Source: a virus. Taken from it: a DNA stretch of 27,243 nt. The position numbers were made by a program, and so were the translations under genes. The DNA is taken from positions 1-27,243 of the IMG/VR virus record IMGVR_UViG_3300047643_000075. One strand, given 5' to 3'. Positions 20,601-27,243 of the stretch are shown here, piece by piece (position 1 is the first letter of the stretch; each line of letters begins with the position of its first letter). The notes below the pieces were generated by a model. That model was not told the DNA's origin, did not search any database, and was given only the letters and a program-made list of their open reading frames with translations.

Positions 20601-20981
20601 ATGCTCGGAAAAACAACCATCATGGAAAAATCGGCAAAATGCACGGCAGCCGTTGTTGCCAATACCATCGCCATGCCCGGCGCGGATGATGACACGTTTT
20701 CCACTGCCACTGGTGTCAGCGACGAACTGATCGGTCTATTTCAACACGACACATCAGTAGCAGGCGCGGAAGTGCGTGTGATGCTGGAGGGTATAGCTGA
20801 GATCAAACTTGCCGGCAACGTAACGCGCGGAAACTGGCTCACCAGTGACAGTGCCGGTAAGGGCCTGGCCGCAGCCCCGGCCGCAGGCGTCAACAACAAC
20901 GTCATCGGTAAGGCCCTGGCATCGGGTGTAACAGACGATGTTATCCCGATGCTTATATCGCGGGCAAAGATTCAGGGATAA
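20601..20981 (+). CDS. Capsid decoration protein (DUF2190-like)
   Basis: A 126-residue protein between scaffold and capsid genes. The composition is Ala/Gly/Thr-rich with beta-strand character: VVANTIAMPGADDDTF, ATGVSDELIGLFQ, EVRVMLEGIAEIKLAGNVTR and SDSAGKGLAAAPA. This is the DUF2190 pattern of phage capsid cement or decoration proteins, which trim the expanded head. AAGAAGGAGAA gives a good ribosome-binding site. Confidence 0.8.
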   Translation: MLGKTTIMEKSAKCTAAVVANTIAMPGADDDTFSTATGVSDELIGLFQHDTSVAGAEVRVMLEGIAEIKLAGNVTRGNWLTSDSAGKGLAAAPAAGVNNNVIGKALASGVTDDVIPMLISRAKIQG

Positions 20982-21044
20982 CTTATATCAACAATACCCT
21001 GAAGTATTTTGATTAAACACAATATTTTTTAGGAGGAAAAAGAA

Positions 21045-21983
21045 ATGCCTGAATCAAAATCGTTACATGTAGACGCCATATTGACCAATCTTTCGATCCA
21101 GTATTGCAATGAAGCGTTGATCTGGCCATTAGTAATGCCTATCGTCAAGGTCAACAAGAGATCGGATTTATTTTTTAAATACAACAAAGATGACAGCTAC
21201 CGGATTCCCAACGATCAGCTTGGCCCTAAAAGCCTTCCCAATGAGATCGACTGGGGAGTCGCCACGGACAATTATTCCGTGAAGGGGCATGGTCTGGGCG
21301 ATTGGCTGGCGCAGGAAGCCATCGACAATGCCGACAATCCCCTGCAACCGGAAATTGATACCAACGACACGTTAAACGGCCAGCTGGACTTGGCGCAGGA
21401 AGCAAGAGTCGCCAATATTATTTTTTCGGCTGCAAATTATCCTTCCGGCAATAAGGTGCAGCTTTCCGGAACCGGTCAATGGGGCGGCGCAGCAGACAAC
21501 CCGATACAGGACGTACTCAATGCCATTGAAGGATGCTTTATCCGCGCCAACACATTCGTAATGGGAGCGGACGTCTGGAAAAAATTCCGGGCATTGCCTG
21601 AGGTGCTGGATGCCGTAAAGAGTTCCAGCCGTTATCAGGGTTCATCCGGCGGATTGGCCACGACAGATGAATGCAAAGGCCTGTTTGAAGTGGAAAACTG
21701 GATCGTAGGCCGTTCCCGCTACACATCGACTAAACCGGGCCAGACGCCGACATACTCCCGCCTCTGGGGTAAACATGCCGCCGCTCTGTTTGTGCCTGCA
21801 ACTCCCGGCATCAAAACCATCGGCTTTGGGTTCACCTTCTGCGAAAGTCTCCGGACGACCTTCAGGGATTTTGACGGCAAGCGCGGTGAAAAAGGCGCGC
21901 ATTATTTCAAAGTGGCCTGGAACTCGGATGAAAAAATTGTCGCCAATGACGTCGGCTCTTTCATCCAGGATGCCGTAGCCTAA
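21045..21983 (+). CDS. Major capsid protein
   Basis: A 312-residue protein with AGGAGG before its ATG, as expected for a highly made protein. It has the features of a Mu-like major head protein with an HK97-type fold: an N-terminal helical arm (HVDAILTNLSIQYCNEALIW), KRSDLFFKYNKDDSYRIP, a long central helix region (NGQLDLAQEARVANIIFSAA), and a DVWKKFRALPEVLDAVK segment of the A domain, ending with RTTFRDFDGKRGEKGAHYFK. The order protease/scaffold, decoration, capsid supports this. Confidence 0.85.
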   Translation: MPESKSLHVDAILTNLSIQYCNEALIWPLVMPIVKVNKRSDLFFKYNKDDSYRIPNDQLGPKSLPNEIDWGVATDNYSVKGHGLGDWLAQEAIDNADNPLQPEIDTNDTLNGQLDLAQEARVANIIFSAANYPSGNKVQLSGTGQWGGAADNPIQDVLNAIEGCFIRANTFVMGADVWKKFRALPEVLDAVKSSSRYQGSSGGLATTDECKGLFEVENWIVGRSRYTSTKPGQTPTYSRLWGKHAAALFVPATPGIKTIGFGFTFCESLRTTFRDFDGKRGEKGAHYFKVAWNSDEKIVANDVGSFIQDAVA

Positions 21984-22000
21984 AACAAATTTTAATATTT

Positions 22001-22020
22001 CCTTCCCCATGAGGGGAAGG
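22001..22020. repeat. CCTTCCCC hairpin after the capsid gene
   Basis: CCTTCCCC (22001-22008) and GGGGAAGG (22013-22020) form a perfect 8-bp stem with an ATGA loop. It resembles the CCCTC hairpins at 8295 and 11310. AAGAAGGAG follows as ribosome-binding site for the next gene. It may also protect the 3' end of the capsid message. Confidence 0.7.
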
Positions 22021-22037
22021 AAAAGAAGGAGACCAAC

Positions 22038-22394
22038 ATGGCAAAGTATATTGTTCAGGAAATGTCAATTATACATGGGGCAAAAGGCGACAAAGAAGCC
22101 TCGCTCTATGAGCCAGGCGCGGAAATCGAATTAACAGCAGCGGAAGCAGCCGCCCTGGGCAGCAACGTGATCCCGGTAGACGAAGAAGGAGCCAAAGGCT
22201 ACGACAGCATGACCAAAGCGGAACTCGTTAACATATTGGAAGGAAAAGTGGAGATACCGGCCAACGCCAACAAGCCGACTCTAGTCGAGTTGGCGGGACT
22301 TGTTGCTGTATTGGAGGGTAAAGGCGTGGAGATACCGGCCAACGCCAAAAAGGACGAACTCCTTGCTTTGATCAGCGAGGCGGAAAAAAAATAG
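22038..22394 (+). CDS. HeH/SAP-motif phage head protein
   Basis: A 118-residue protein. The first 50 residues look beta-rich (YIVQEMSIIHGAKG..YEPGAEIELTAAEAAAL), as in small head proteins that follow the capsid in Mu-like phages. Residues about 55-115 contain two helix-extension-helix motifs (MTKAELVNILEGK and KPTLVELAGLVAVLE, then KKDELLALI), each followed by VEIPANA. The two VEIPANA copies come from an exact 23-base direct repeat at 22248-22270 and 22326-22348. HeH/SAP motifs often bind nucleic acid; a role near packaged DNA or the head-tail joint is possible but not shown. Confidence 0.65.
   Translation: MAKYIVQEMSIIHGAKGDKEASLYEPGAEIELTAAEAAALGSNVIPVDEEGAKGYDSMTKAELVNILEGKVEIPANANKPTLVELAGLVAVLEGKGVEIPANAKKDELLALISEAEKK
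22248..22348. repeat. Internal direct repeat in HeH-motif gene
   Basis: GTGGAGATACCGGCCAACGC plus CAA occurs exactly at 22248-22270 and again at 22326-22348, 78 bases (26 codons) apart. Each copy follows a LEGK-type helix and encodes VEIPANA. This is a recent tandem duplication of one motif. Confidence 0.9.
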
Positions 22395-22480
22395 CGAGCC
22401 TGTGGATCACGACGTGATCCCAAAGCAAACTATCCCATGAGCGTAAGCGACGCGGGATAAACGGATTTAACCTCAGCTAG
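22395..22480. repeat. Intergenic hairpins after the HeH-motif gene
   Basis: GGATCAC (22404-22410) and GTGATCC (22414-22420) form one hairpin. TATCCC (22431-22436) and GGGATA (22454-22459) flank ATGAGCGTAAGCGACGC, a form common in interspersed bacterial repeats. No ORF with a ribosome-binding site is seen here. Confidence 0.55.
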
Positions 22481-22514
22481 AAGCTCCCTCCTTAGAGGTA
22501 GGGAGGGAGCTTTT
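22481..22514 (+). terminator. Likely rho-independent terminator
   Basis: AAGCTCCCTCC (22481-22491) and GGAGGGAGCTT (22502-22512) form a perfect 11-bp stem with a 10-base loop, running into TTTT. It looks like a repeat of the CCCTC family recruited as a terminator. It ends the main head operon just before an AT-rich cassette, so the genes after it may have their own promoter or depend on readthrough. Confidence 0.55.
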
Positions 22515-22566
22515 GTGGTGAGATCAAACGGATGAAAAAATGGTTCGGAAACCATAGGAGACTTGA

Positions 22567-23112
22567 ATGTATTTCAAAATCGAAAAAACAGGTTGTTCTG
22601 TAAGAACTTTAAAAGACGCAAAACAAGATGATTGTCATTTTACTCAAGTCCGTATGGATTTCTTTCTTGATAGTTCCGACATTGGCTATGACAAGCAACA
22701 TGTTCAAGCACCGATAATTCCAGTGGGTGGTTATTCGGGCAAAAAAAATGAAACGGGAACTCCCGACAATATGGACGATTATATATCGTGGATTAAATCA
22801 CTCCCGACAGCATTTGTTGACAATCCTTTTCATGCCCACTTTGTTCAGTTCAATTCCGATGTCAAAGATGAAGAAATTCTTTTTGTCGCGGCTATCGCAA
22901 TGTCATGGGCTTATGAAAAATGGACGATAGTTTGTAATCGAAATCTTGAAGGTCTGGAAGCTTTAGAGATTTGGAAAACTCTCAAAAATTTACCACTGAC
23001 TCCGATTGACAATAATTATGTCAAAGAACTCCATGACCAAAGATTAAGTGAAATTATAACTACTGATTTTTCAAAAGTTCAAGACGCAAACCTGTATCAA
23101 GTGAGGACATAA
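22567..23112 (+). CDS. Hypothetical protein in AT-rich cassette
   Basis: A 181-residue protein of no recognised family. It is acidic and aromatic-rich (DYISWIKSLPTAF, FVAAIAMSWAYEKWTIVCN), with no signal peptide. Base composition is clearly more AT-rich than in the neighbouring head genes and A/T-ending codons dominate, so the gene was probably acquired separately. Two bases separate it from the next gene. The upstream CATAGGAGACTTG gives a fair ribosome-binding site. A structural or cargo role is possible. Confidence 0.65.
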   Translation: MYFKIEKTGCSVRTLKDAKQDDCHFTQVRMDFFLDSSDIGYDKQHVQAPIIPVGGYSGKKNETGTPDNMDDYISWIKSLPTAFVDNPFHAHFVQFNSDVKDEEILFVAAIAMSWAYEKWTIVCNRNLEGLEALEIWKTLKNLPLTPIDNNYVKELHDQRLSEIITTDFSKVQDANLYQVRT

Positions 23113-23113
23113 A

Positions 23114-24145
23114 ATGTCAATTACAATTGGAAATGTCGCAATCGATAGAGGTAATTGGACTTCAATAGCTGGATACACACATATAGATAGAAATGTCGCA
23201 GCTAACGAAAGTGGGTCGTTAGATACTTTTCAAGTATATTTCCATGCTTGGAATGCCTCTGGTGTAAAAATAGGCACGTTTAGTGGGGCATTTTGGTCAG
23301 ACCCAAATATTTTGCATGACTATGTAACGATTGGGGCAGTAACCTGTAATCAAGTATCAACATTTACAGGTCTTAACTGTGCTGTGTCAGCAGGCGAATA
23401 TCTGGGTATATATGCTACTGATGGAATGCTTGAGTGTAATACATTGTATGGCTATTACACTAAAAGAAGTCCGAATGACGAGTTTGCAAATAATGTGAAA
23501 CAATTTAACGTCGCCGACTCAAATAAATTCAGCTTATATGGAGTTGGAGGTTCGATTCCAATTCCAGATTCTCCAACAAATTTTGCGGCAACAAAAAACC
23601 AATCCGATAAAGTTACTATGACATGGATAAAATCAACTGGAGCAACAGGGTATAAGATTTATAAAAATTCAACCCTGTTCCAGACGGTCGGAGACGTGAA
23701 TACGTATGATGATACGGCGGCGGCCCCAGTGATTACAGCCGGAACCGCAAACGCAACGGACGGCTCACTTAAAGCAAGTGTGACATTGACTTTAAGCGGT
23801 CATTCGATTGCCAACGGAACAACAGCAACTTATTACGTGACGGCCACAAATATATCCGGAGAGAGTTCTTCAAGCGGAACTGACACTGGATATAGATTGG
23901 CTAGCGCACTTACTCTTCAATGGCAACGTTCAAGCGCCGATTTAAGCGGCTCGTTTACTGATATAAGCGGAGCGACAACATCCTCGTTCGATGACACTGG
24001 AGCGCCGTCAGATGGAAGCATACGGCAATTTCGTTGTGTGGTGTCTGCGGTTAATTCAGTATCTCAATATTCGTCAGTGGATTCGGGTTGCCGAGCGGCC
24101 ATGAGCGGCGGCGTATCGCGCGCACGACTTACAAACGGAGCATAG
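23114..24145 (+). CDS. Structural/adhesin-like protein with FN3 and Ig-like domains
   Basis: A 343-residue protein. Residues 1-150 are a beta-rich unknown region (FSGAFWSDPNILHDYVTIG, SAGEYLGIYATDGM). A fibronectin type III-like domain follows from about 150 to 255 (PDSPTNFAATKNQSDKVTMT, TGATGYKIYKNS, TYYVTATNISGES). Residues about 262-330 look like an Ig-like fold (LTLQWQRSS, DDTGAPSDGSIRQFRCVVSA). Such domains decorate phage heads and tails and bind host surfaces weakly. The first part is AT-rich, the last part matches neighbouring GC, with the change near 23690, so the gene appears to be a recombinant. Confidence 0.6.
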   Translation: MSITIGNVAIDRGNWTSIAGYTHIDRNVAANESGSLDTFQVYFHAWNASGVKIGTFSGAFWSDPNILHDYVTIGAVTCNQVSTFTGLNCAVSAGEYLGIYATDGMLECNTLYGYYTKRSPNDEFANNVKQFNVADSNKFSLYGVGGSIPIPDSPTNFAATKNQSDKVTMTWIKSTGATGYKIYKNSTLFQTVGDVNTYDDTAAAPVITAGTANATDGSLKASVTLTLSGHSIANGTTATYYVTATNISGESSSSGTDTGYRLASALTLQWQRSSADLSGSFTDISGATTSSFDDTGAPSDGSIRQFRCVVSAVNSVSQYSSVDSGCRAAMSGGVSRARLTNGA

Positions 24146-24146
24146 C

Positions 24147-25019
24147 ATGATTAAATCAAGACAACAAAACAGCACTGCATATCCGATCAATTTTCTGATG
24201 GTGGATTCTAATGACGGCAAGTCTGGGAAAACAGGATTGACGCCTACAGTCACGCTCAGTAAAAACGGCGGCGCTTTCGCGTCGGCGGCAGGCGCGGTAA
24301 GCGAAATCGGCAACGGCTGGTATTCTCTGGCCGGAAACGCCACTGACAGAAATACGTTTGGCGAATTATGTATTCATGCTACGGCAACCGGCGCTGAAGA
24401 TGCAGACCCTCAATATTCAATTGTTAATTTCGATCCGTTTGTTTTTAAGCCATCTGTAAGTTTGGCGGCAGTTGACGTATCCGGTAATCTGCCCGCTGAT
24501 GCAAAAGCCTGGAATGGCGAAGCACTGCCGACTATCGGCACCTCGACGCTTACGGCGCAGCAGGTGTGGGAATACGCAACCCGGACGCTCTCCGCATTTG
24601 GATTTTCCGTTGCCCTTTCATCTGAAGCACAAGCCGCAATCATCACGGCAATGGCAGCCTCTTTTGTCCTCCCCGTCATGCAGGGGCAGGTCTACACAGC
24701 CACAGCCATTCAGAGTCGTGAGGTTGTGATCGTCCAGGGCGATACGCCGCGTATCATATTTGATTTCGGTGCTGATTATTCCGGATGGACTCCTTCCTTC
24801 GGCACAAAGGCCGCGCTGGCTGATACCGAGTACGCCATCAATCCCAAAGCGTGCACATGGATAGACGATACAACTGGCAAAGGTTATGTCGATCTGAGCG
24901 CGGCGGAGACGGCCATACGCGGAAAATACTTCGCCGAAATAGAACTGCGCAACGGAACTCAGCGCCTCACCGCAATGAAGTTCACTCTGAAAATAATCGA
25001 TGAGGTAATCAAGGAGTAA
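24147..25019 (+). CDS. Phage structural protein with beta-rich N-terminus
   Basis: A 290-residue protein, one base after the previous gene. Residues 1-100 (KSGKTGLTPTVTLSKNGGAF, EIGNGWYSLAG) show a pattern I know from phage baseplate or fibre-like proteins that begin with a small beta-sandwich. The middle (LTAQQVWEYATRTLSAFGFS) is a common linker in tail or head fibre proteins. The C-terminal part (SREVVIVQGDTPRIIFDFGA and ..RTLTAMKFTLKI-like end) resembles a BppU-type domain. It is probably virion surface protein. Its position in the head module, before the connector genes, is unusual. Confidence 0.6.
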   Translation: MIKSRQQNSTAYPINFLMVDSNDGKSGKTGLTPTVTLSKNGGAFASAAGAVSEIGNGWYSLAGNATDRNTFGELCIHATATGAEDADPQYSIVNFDPFVFKPSVSLAAVDVSGNLPADAKAWNGEALPTIGTSTLTAQQVWEYATRTLSAFGFSVALSSEAQAAIITAMAASFVLPVMQGQVYTATAIQSREVVIVQGDTPRIIFDFGADYSGWTPSFGTKAALADTEYAINPKACTWIDDTTGKGYVDLSAAETAIRGKYFAEIELRNGTQRLTAMKFTLKIIDEVIKE

Positions 25020-25023
25020 TTGA

Positions 25024-25437
25024 ATGTACTGCACAATCGCTAATATCATCGAAAAAATCGGAGAAACGACACTAACGCAACTCACTGATGATCTGGGATC
25101 AGGCGCAATTGATGAAGCGCTGGTCAACGCGGCAATCACCGCTGCCGGTTCTATTATTGATGCATATTGTCAGGGGCCGCTTAGTCCGGTACATCCGATG
25201 ATACCTGGATTATGCGTGGATCTCGCCGTGTACGATCTCTATTCCCGCAGCGACCTTGCCTTACCGGATATACGAAAGGATCGTTATAATAACGCAATCA
25301 GTTTTCTAAACAAAGTTGCAGCAGGGACGATATCTCTCGGAGTGCAGGAGCCAGCCCCGGCAGGTTCCAAGGACTCGGCTGAGTCATCGAACAGCGGCCC
25401 ACGTATTTTTAACCGAGACACTATGAAAGGATTTTAG
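25024..25437 (+). CDS. Mu gp36-like protein (DUF1320), head-tail connector
   Basis: A 137-residue protein of the DUF1320 family. It starts YCTIANIIEKIGETTLTQLT, followed by a helix (VNAAITAAGSIIDAYCQG) and LCVDLAVYDLYSR, and RYNNAISFLNKVAAGTISLG, all typical. Mu gp36 lies between the head genes and the tail genes and is thought to be a head-completion or adaptor protein. The C-terminal 30 residues are polar and probably flexible. The preceding gene stops 4 bases earlier. Confidence 0.88.
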   Translation: MYCTIANIIEKIGETTLTQLTDDLGSGAIDEALVNAAITAAGSIIDAYCQGPLSPVHPMIPGLCVDLAVYDLYSRSDLALPDIRKDRYNNAISFLNKVAAGTISLGVQEPAPAGSKDSAESSNSGPRIFNRDTMKGF

Positions 25438-25446
25438 TGAGCCTGT

Positions 25447-25866
25447 ATGCTGGAAATAATACAAAACGATATAATCGGGCAAGTGACCGCCATCGAAGAT
25501 ATAAAGACTGCTGATGCCTGGCAGGGCGACGTTGATTCCCTGCTGAAAATGCCGCAGAAGATGCCGTCGTTGCATGTTGTTTATCAAGGCGCAAAATTTG
25601 AGCCGTTCGATCAGGTCGGTGAGCCTACGATAACATCGTTGGAATATCTGCTCGTTTTAATCGTCCAGAATCAGAAGAGTCGGGAGGGCGCGTCTGTCGC
25701 TGCTTACACAATCATTGAAGCCGTCCGGGGTAAATTAACCGGGCATCAAATAGGTGCTTACGGCTTTCTTCGTCCCAAGCAGGAAGATCTCCTCATGGCG
25801 GCGGGAAGCATCCTTGCTTACGGCCTTACATACAGCATGGAAAATGTGCTGATATCAACAGAATAG
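25447..25866 (+). CDS. Mu gp37-like protein (DUF1834), tail terminator type
   Basis: A 139-residue protein of the DUF1834 family, in the place of Mu gp37. Visible pattern: a first helix (MLEIIQNDIIGQVT), a strand (KMPSLHVVYQGAKFEPF), LEYLLVLIVQNQKSREGASV, AYTIIEAVRGKL and a C-terminal AYGLTYSMENVLIS strand. Proteins of this fold form the ring closing the tail end near the head. It follows the gp36-like gene after 9 bases. Confidence 0.85.
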   Translation: MLEIIQNDIIGQVTAIEDIKTADAWQGDVDSLLKMPQKMPSLHVVYQGAKFEPFDQVGEPTITSLEYLLVLIVQNQKSREGASVAAYTIIEAVRGKLTGHQIGAYGFLRPKQEDLLMAAGSILAYGLTYSMENVLISTE

Positions 25867-25880
25867 GAGGTAGTTTTATT

Positions 25881-26078
25881 ATGTCTTATATATTGAGAAA
25901 AGGAGTTCAGGGTTTCACCGTTATCGATGGCCCGATGTCCGGAAAAAGTTTCAAAAGCGGAATCGCCTATGACGAAATTCCGCCGCAGGAAGCCGCGAAA
26001 TTTGAGGTAATACCGGATGCGGCAGCGGATACAGCAGCAATGAAAAATTCAAAGAAAGTGAAAAGTAGTGAAGAATGA
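25881..26078 (+). CDS. Small Mu gp38-like protein (DUF2635-like)
   Basis: A 65-residue protein in the place of Mu gp38, after the DUF1834 gene. The core FTVIDGPMSGKSFKSGIAYD followed by EIPPQEAAKFEVIPD suggests a small beta domain, as in DUF2635. The last residues (KNSKKVKSSEE) are encoded by a GTGAA-type repeat that also supplies the stop codon, so the natural C-terminus may have been altered. AGGAGG lies upstream. Confidence 0.65.
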   Translation: MSYILRKGVQGFTVIDGPMSGKSFKSGIAYDEIPPQEAAKFEVIPDAAADTAAMKNSKKVKSSEE

Positions 26079-26108
26079 AAGGTGATTTTTCACCTTTCAT
26101 CTTTCACC
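26058..26108. repeat. GTGAA-type repeat with perfect hairpin
   Basis: GTGAAAAGTAGTGAAG is followed by ATGAAAGGTGA (26075-26085), a TTTT loop and TCACCTTTCAT (26090-26100), an 11-bp perfect stem. It overlaps the end of the DUF2635-like gene. It is not followed by a T-run, so it probably does not terminate transcription fully. Confidence 0.75.
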
Positions 26109-26130
26109 AATTAAAGGAGGTTAAGTAATT

Positions 26131-27243
26131 ATGAGAAATTTCATGGCACCAAACAATGTCATCGCGGTGTCCGCCAACCTGCGGGAATCGGCGATTAATA
26201 CCGAGCAGACGCTCGATACCACCATGCTCTGGAATATGGCCAGTCTGATCGACATCGATCCGCGCCGCCAGAATAATGATAGTGAAGCCCACGGCAAAGA
26301 AGAAGTTGATACGATCTATGATCGAGGAGCTTTGTCTATATGGCCTGCGGCACATGATATGGCACAGCCTCAGAATATCGCCTTCCTGATGGGGTATGGA
26401 ATGGGCAATGTGGTTTCGACAACGTTAGGCGCAGGGAAGAAACACATTATCACGCCGATAGCCGGGAGTCTGGATGATAATCGCGACAATCCTTCTTTTA
26501 CCGCAGCGCAGCGTTACGGCAACCAGGTAATGAAGAGACGCTTCGCCTCGATGTTTGTTGATTCTGTGACGACAACCTTTGCACGCGATTCTTTTGTAAA
26601 GATATCAGGCAGTGTCAAGGGCACCGGCAAATATGCCGACAACGTCGTCAAGGAAACTCTTTCCGCTGCCGGGAATGCCGCATCCTTAACGCTGGCCGCA
26701 AATGGCGTTCAAGGTGCGGATGCGGCAACCAGACTGGCAAATATCCATCGTATCAGGGTGCAACTGGCCTCCGGCGTATGGATGGAAGTTGCATATTCCG
26801 CCGTATCCGGAGCCACTCCGGCAGTCATCACCATTACCTCTCCCGGCGGTACTGCTACGCCGGTGAACTATGAAATTCTTTATGTGACGACCGAAACCGG
26901 ATGGATGACGCTCCCGGCCCGCGTCAACGAATCACCGCTGGAAGTAGCGCAGACGATATTTAATATCGGCGGGACATGGAACGGAACTACTTTTGCCGGT
27001 GGACGTTCACTCTCGGCGGAAGTCAAATCGCTGGAACACACGCTTAATAATAACGGCGAAGTGCAGTTTGTGCCGGGAGCGGGCGGAGCTTACGGCGGCA
27101 GGTATATGCGCGGCGGAAGAATGCAGACAATCAAACTGGATCGGGAATTCCGCGAGTTCATCATGCAGCGCCACATGATCGATAATGATACTTTCGGGAT
27201 TTATGTGAAGGCGCAAGGCGCTCTTTATGATGCCACTTATTAT
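26131..27243 (+). CDS. Tail tube-like major tail protein (partial)
   Basis: Open from the ATG at 26131 to the window edge, 371 codons, so the C-terminus is missing. AAAGGAGG lies 10 bases upstream. The sequence (RESAINTEQTLDTTMLWNMA, DPRRQNNDSEAHGKEEVDTI, YGNQVMKRRFASMFVDSVTT, FARDSFVKISGSVKGTGKYA, VKSLEHTLNNNGEVQFVP, REFREFIMQRHMIDNDTFGI) resembles the major tail or tube proteins of siphophages. In Mu this position holds the contractile sheath gene L, but no sheath motif is recognised here. A non-contractile tail, as in the transposable siphophages B3 and D3112, is therefore plausible. The middle (NIHRIRVQLASGVWMEVAYS) may be an inserted beta domain. Confidence 0.65.
   Translation, partial: MRNFMAPNNVIAVSANLRESAINTEQTLDTTMLWNMASLIDIDPRRQNNDSEAHGKEEVDTIYDRGALSIWPAAHDMAQPQNIAFLMGYGMGNVVSTTLGAGKKHIITPIAGSLDDNRDNPSFTAAQRYGNQVMKRRFASMFVDSVTTTFARDSFVKISGSVKGTGKYADNVVKETLSAAGNAASLTLAANGVQGADAATRLANIHRIRVQLASGVWMEVAYSAVSGATPAVITITSPGGTATPVNYEILYVTTETGWMTLPARVNESPLEVAQTIFNIGGTWNGTTFAGGRSLSAEVKSLEHTLNNNGEVQFVPGAGGAYGGRYMRGGRMQTIKLDREFREFIMQRHMIDNDTFGIYVKAQGALYDATYY

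Noticed and set aside
26075-26100. The 11-bp hairpin before the tail gene as a rho-independent terminator.
   Set aside because: No T-run follows the stem, and a strong ribosome-binding site for the next structural gene comes immediately after.

Overview
This window is the left and central part of a Mu-like (transposable) prophage. It runs from the lysogeny/repressor side, through replication-transposition and early accessory genes, into lysis, head and first tail genes; the right-hand edge cuts a tail gene. Gene order follows phage Mu closely: repressor (leftward), Ner-like regulator, transposase A, ATPase B, Gam, GemA, Mor, endolysin, Rz/Rz1, TraR-type zinc finger, terminases, portal, gpG-like protein, protease with nested scaffold, decoration protein, capsid, gp36/gp37/gp38-like proteins, tail. 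No tRNA, rRNA or CRISPR array was seen. Neither prophage end was identified, so the left host/prophage boundary is unresolved.

The host is probably a Gram-negative bacterium. An inner/outer spanin pair and a Sec-exported endolysin imply an outer membrane. Many short palindromic repeats sit between genes: inverted GTCATTCCCGCG/CGGGAATCC types, TTGTCATTGCGAG..GTGGCAATCT types, tandem GTGAA types and CCCTC..GAGGG hairpins. Such families are common in Desulfobacterota genomes, for example the Syntrophales; this assignment is inference.

Layout. (1) 1-2944, minus strand: S24-type phage repressor followed by a small lipoprotein gene, a zinc-ribbon DUF4145 gene and a DUF2971 gene; these may be lysogen-expressed cargo. 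(2) 2945-3031: divergent operator/promoter region with a perfect 11-bp inverted repeat. (3) 3032-11668, plus strand: early region with a Ner-like protein, two small DNA-binding-like proteins, a coiled-coil protein, a DDE transposase (MuA-like), a MuB-like AAA ATPase, Gam, several small unknowns including an ASCH protein, GemA, and the Mor activator. (4) 11669-11883: non-coding, with a large imperfect inverted repeat abutting the endolysin start; likely the Mor-controlled switch to late expression. (5) 11884-14397: lysis module (GH108 endolysin, Rz and nested Rz1) and a TraR/DksA-like zinc finger lacking a normal start codon. (6) 14463-22394: packaging and head genes. (7) 22567-25019: three poorly characterised structural or adhesin-like genes, the first one and a half AT-rich. 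(8) 25024-27243: Mu gp36/gp37/gp38-like connector genes and a tail protein that looks more like a siphophage tail tube than a Mu sheath.

The most striking features are: host-type palindromic repeats in many gene junctions and in-frame in at least two genes; an inverted repeat able to sequester the endolysin ribosome-binding site; a start-less but otherwise intact TraR-like frame; and a repressor-linked cargo operon that could be an uncharacterised defence or exclusion system.
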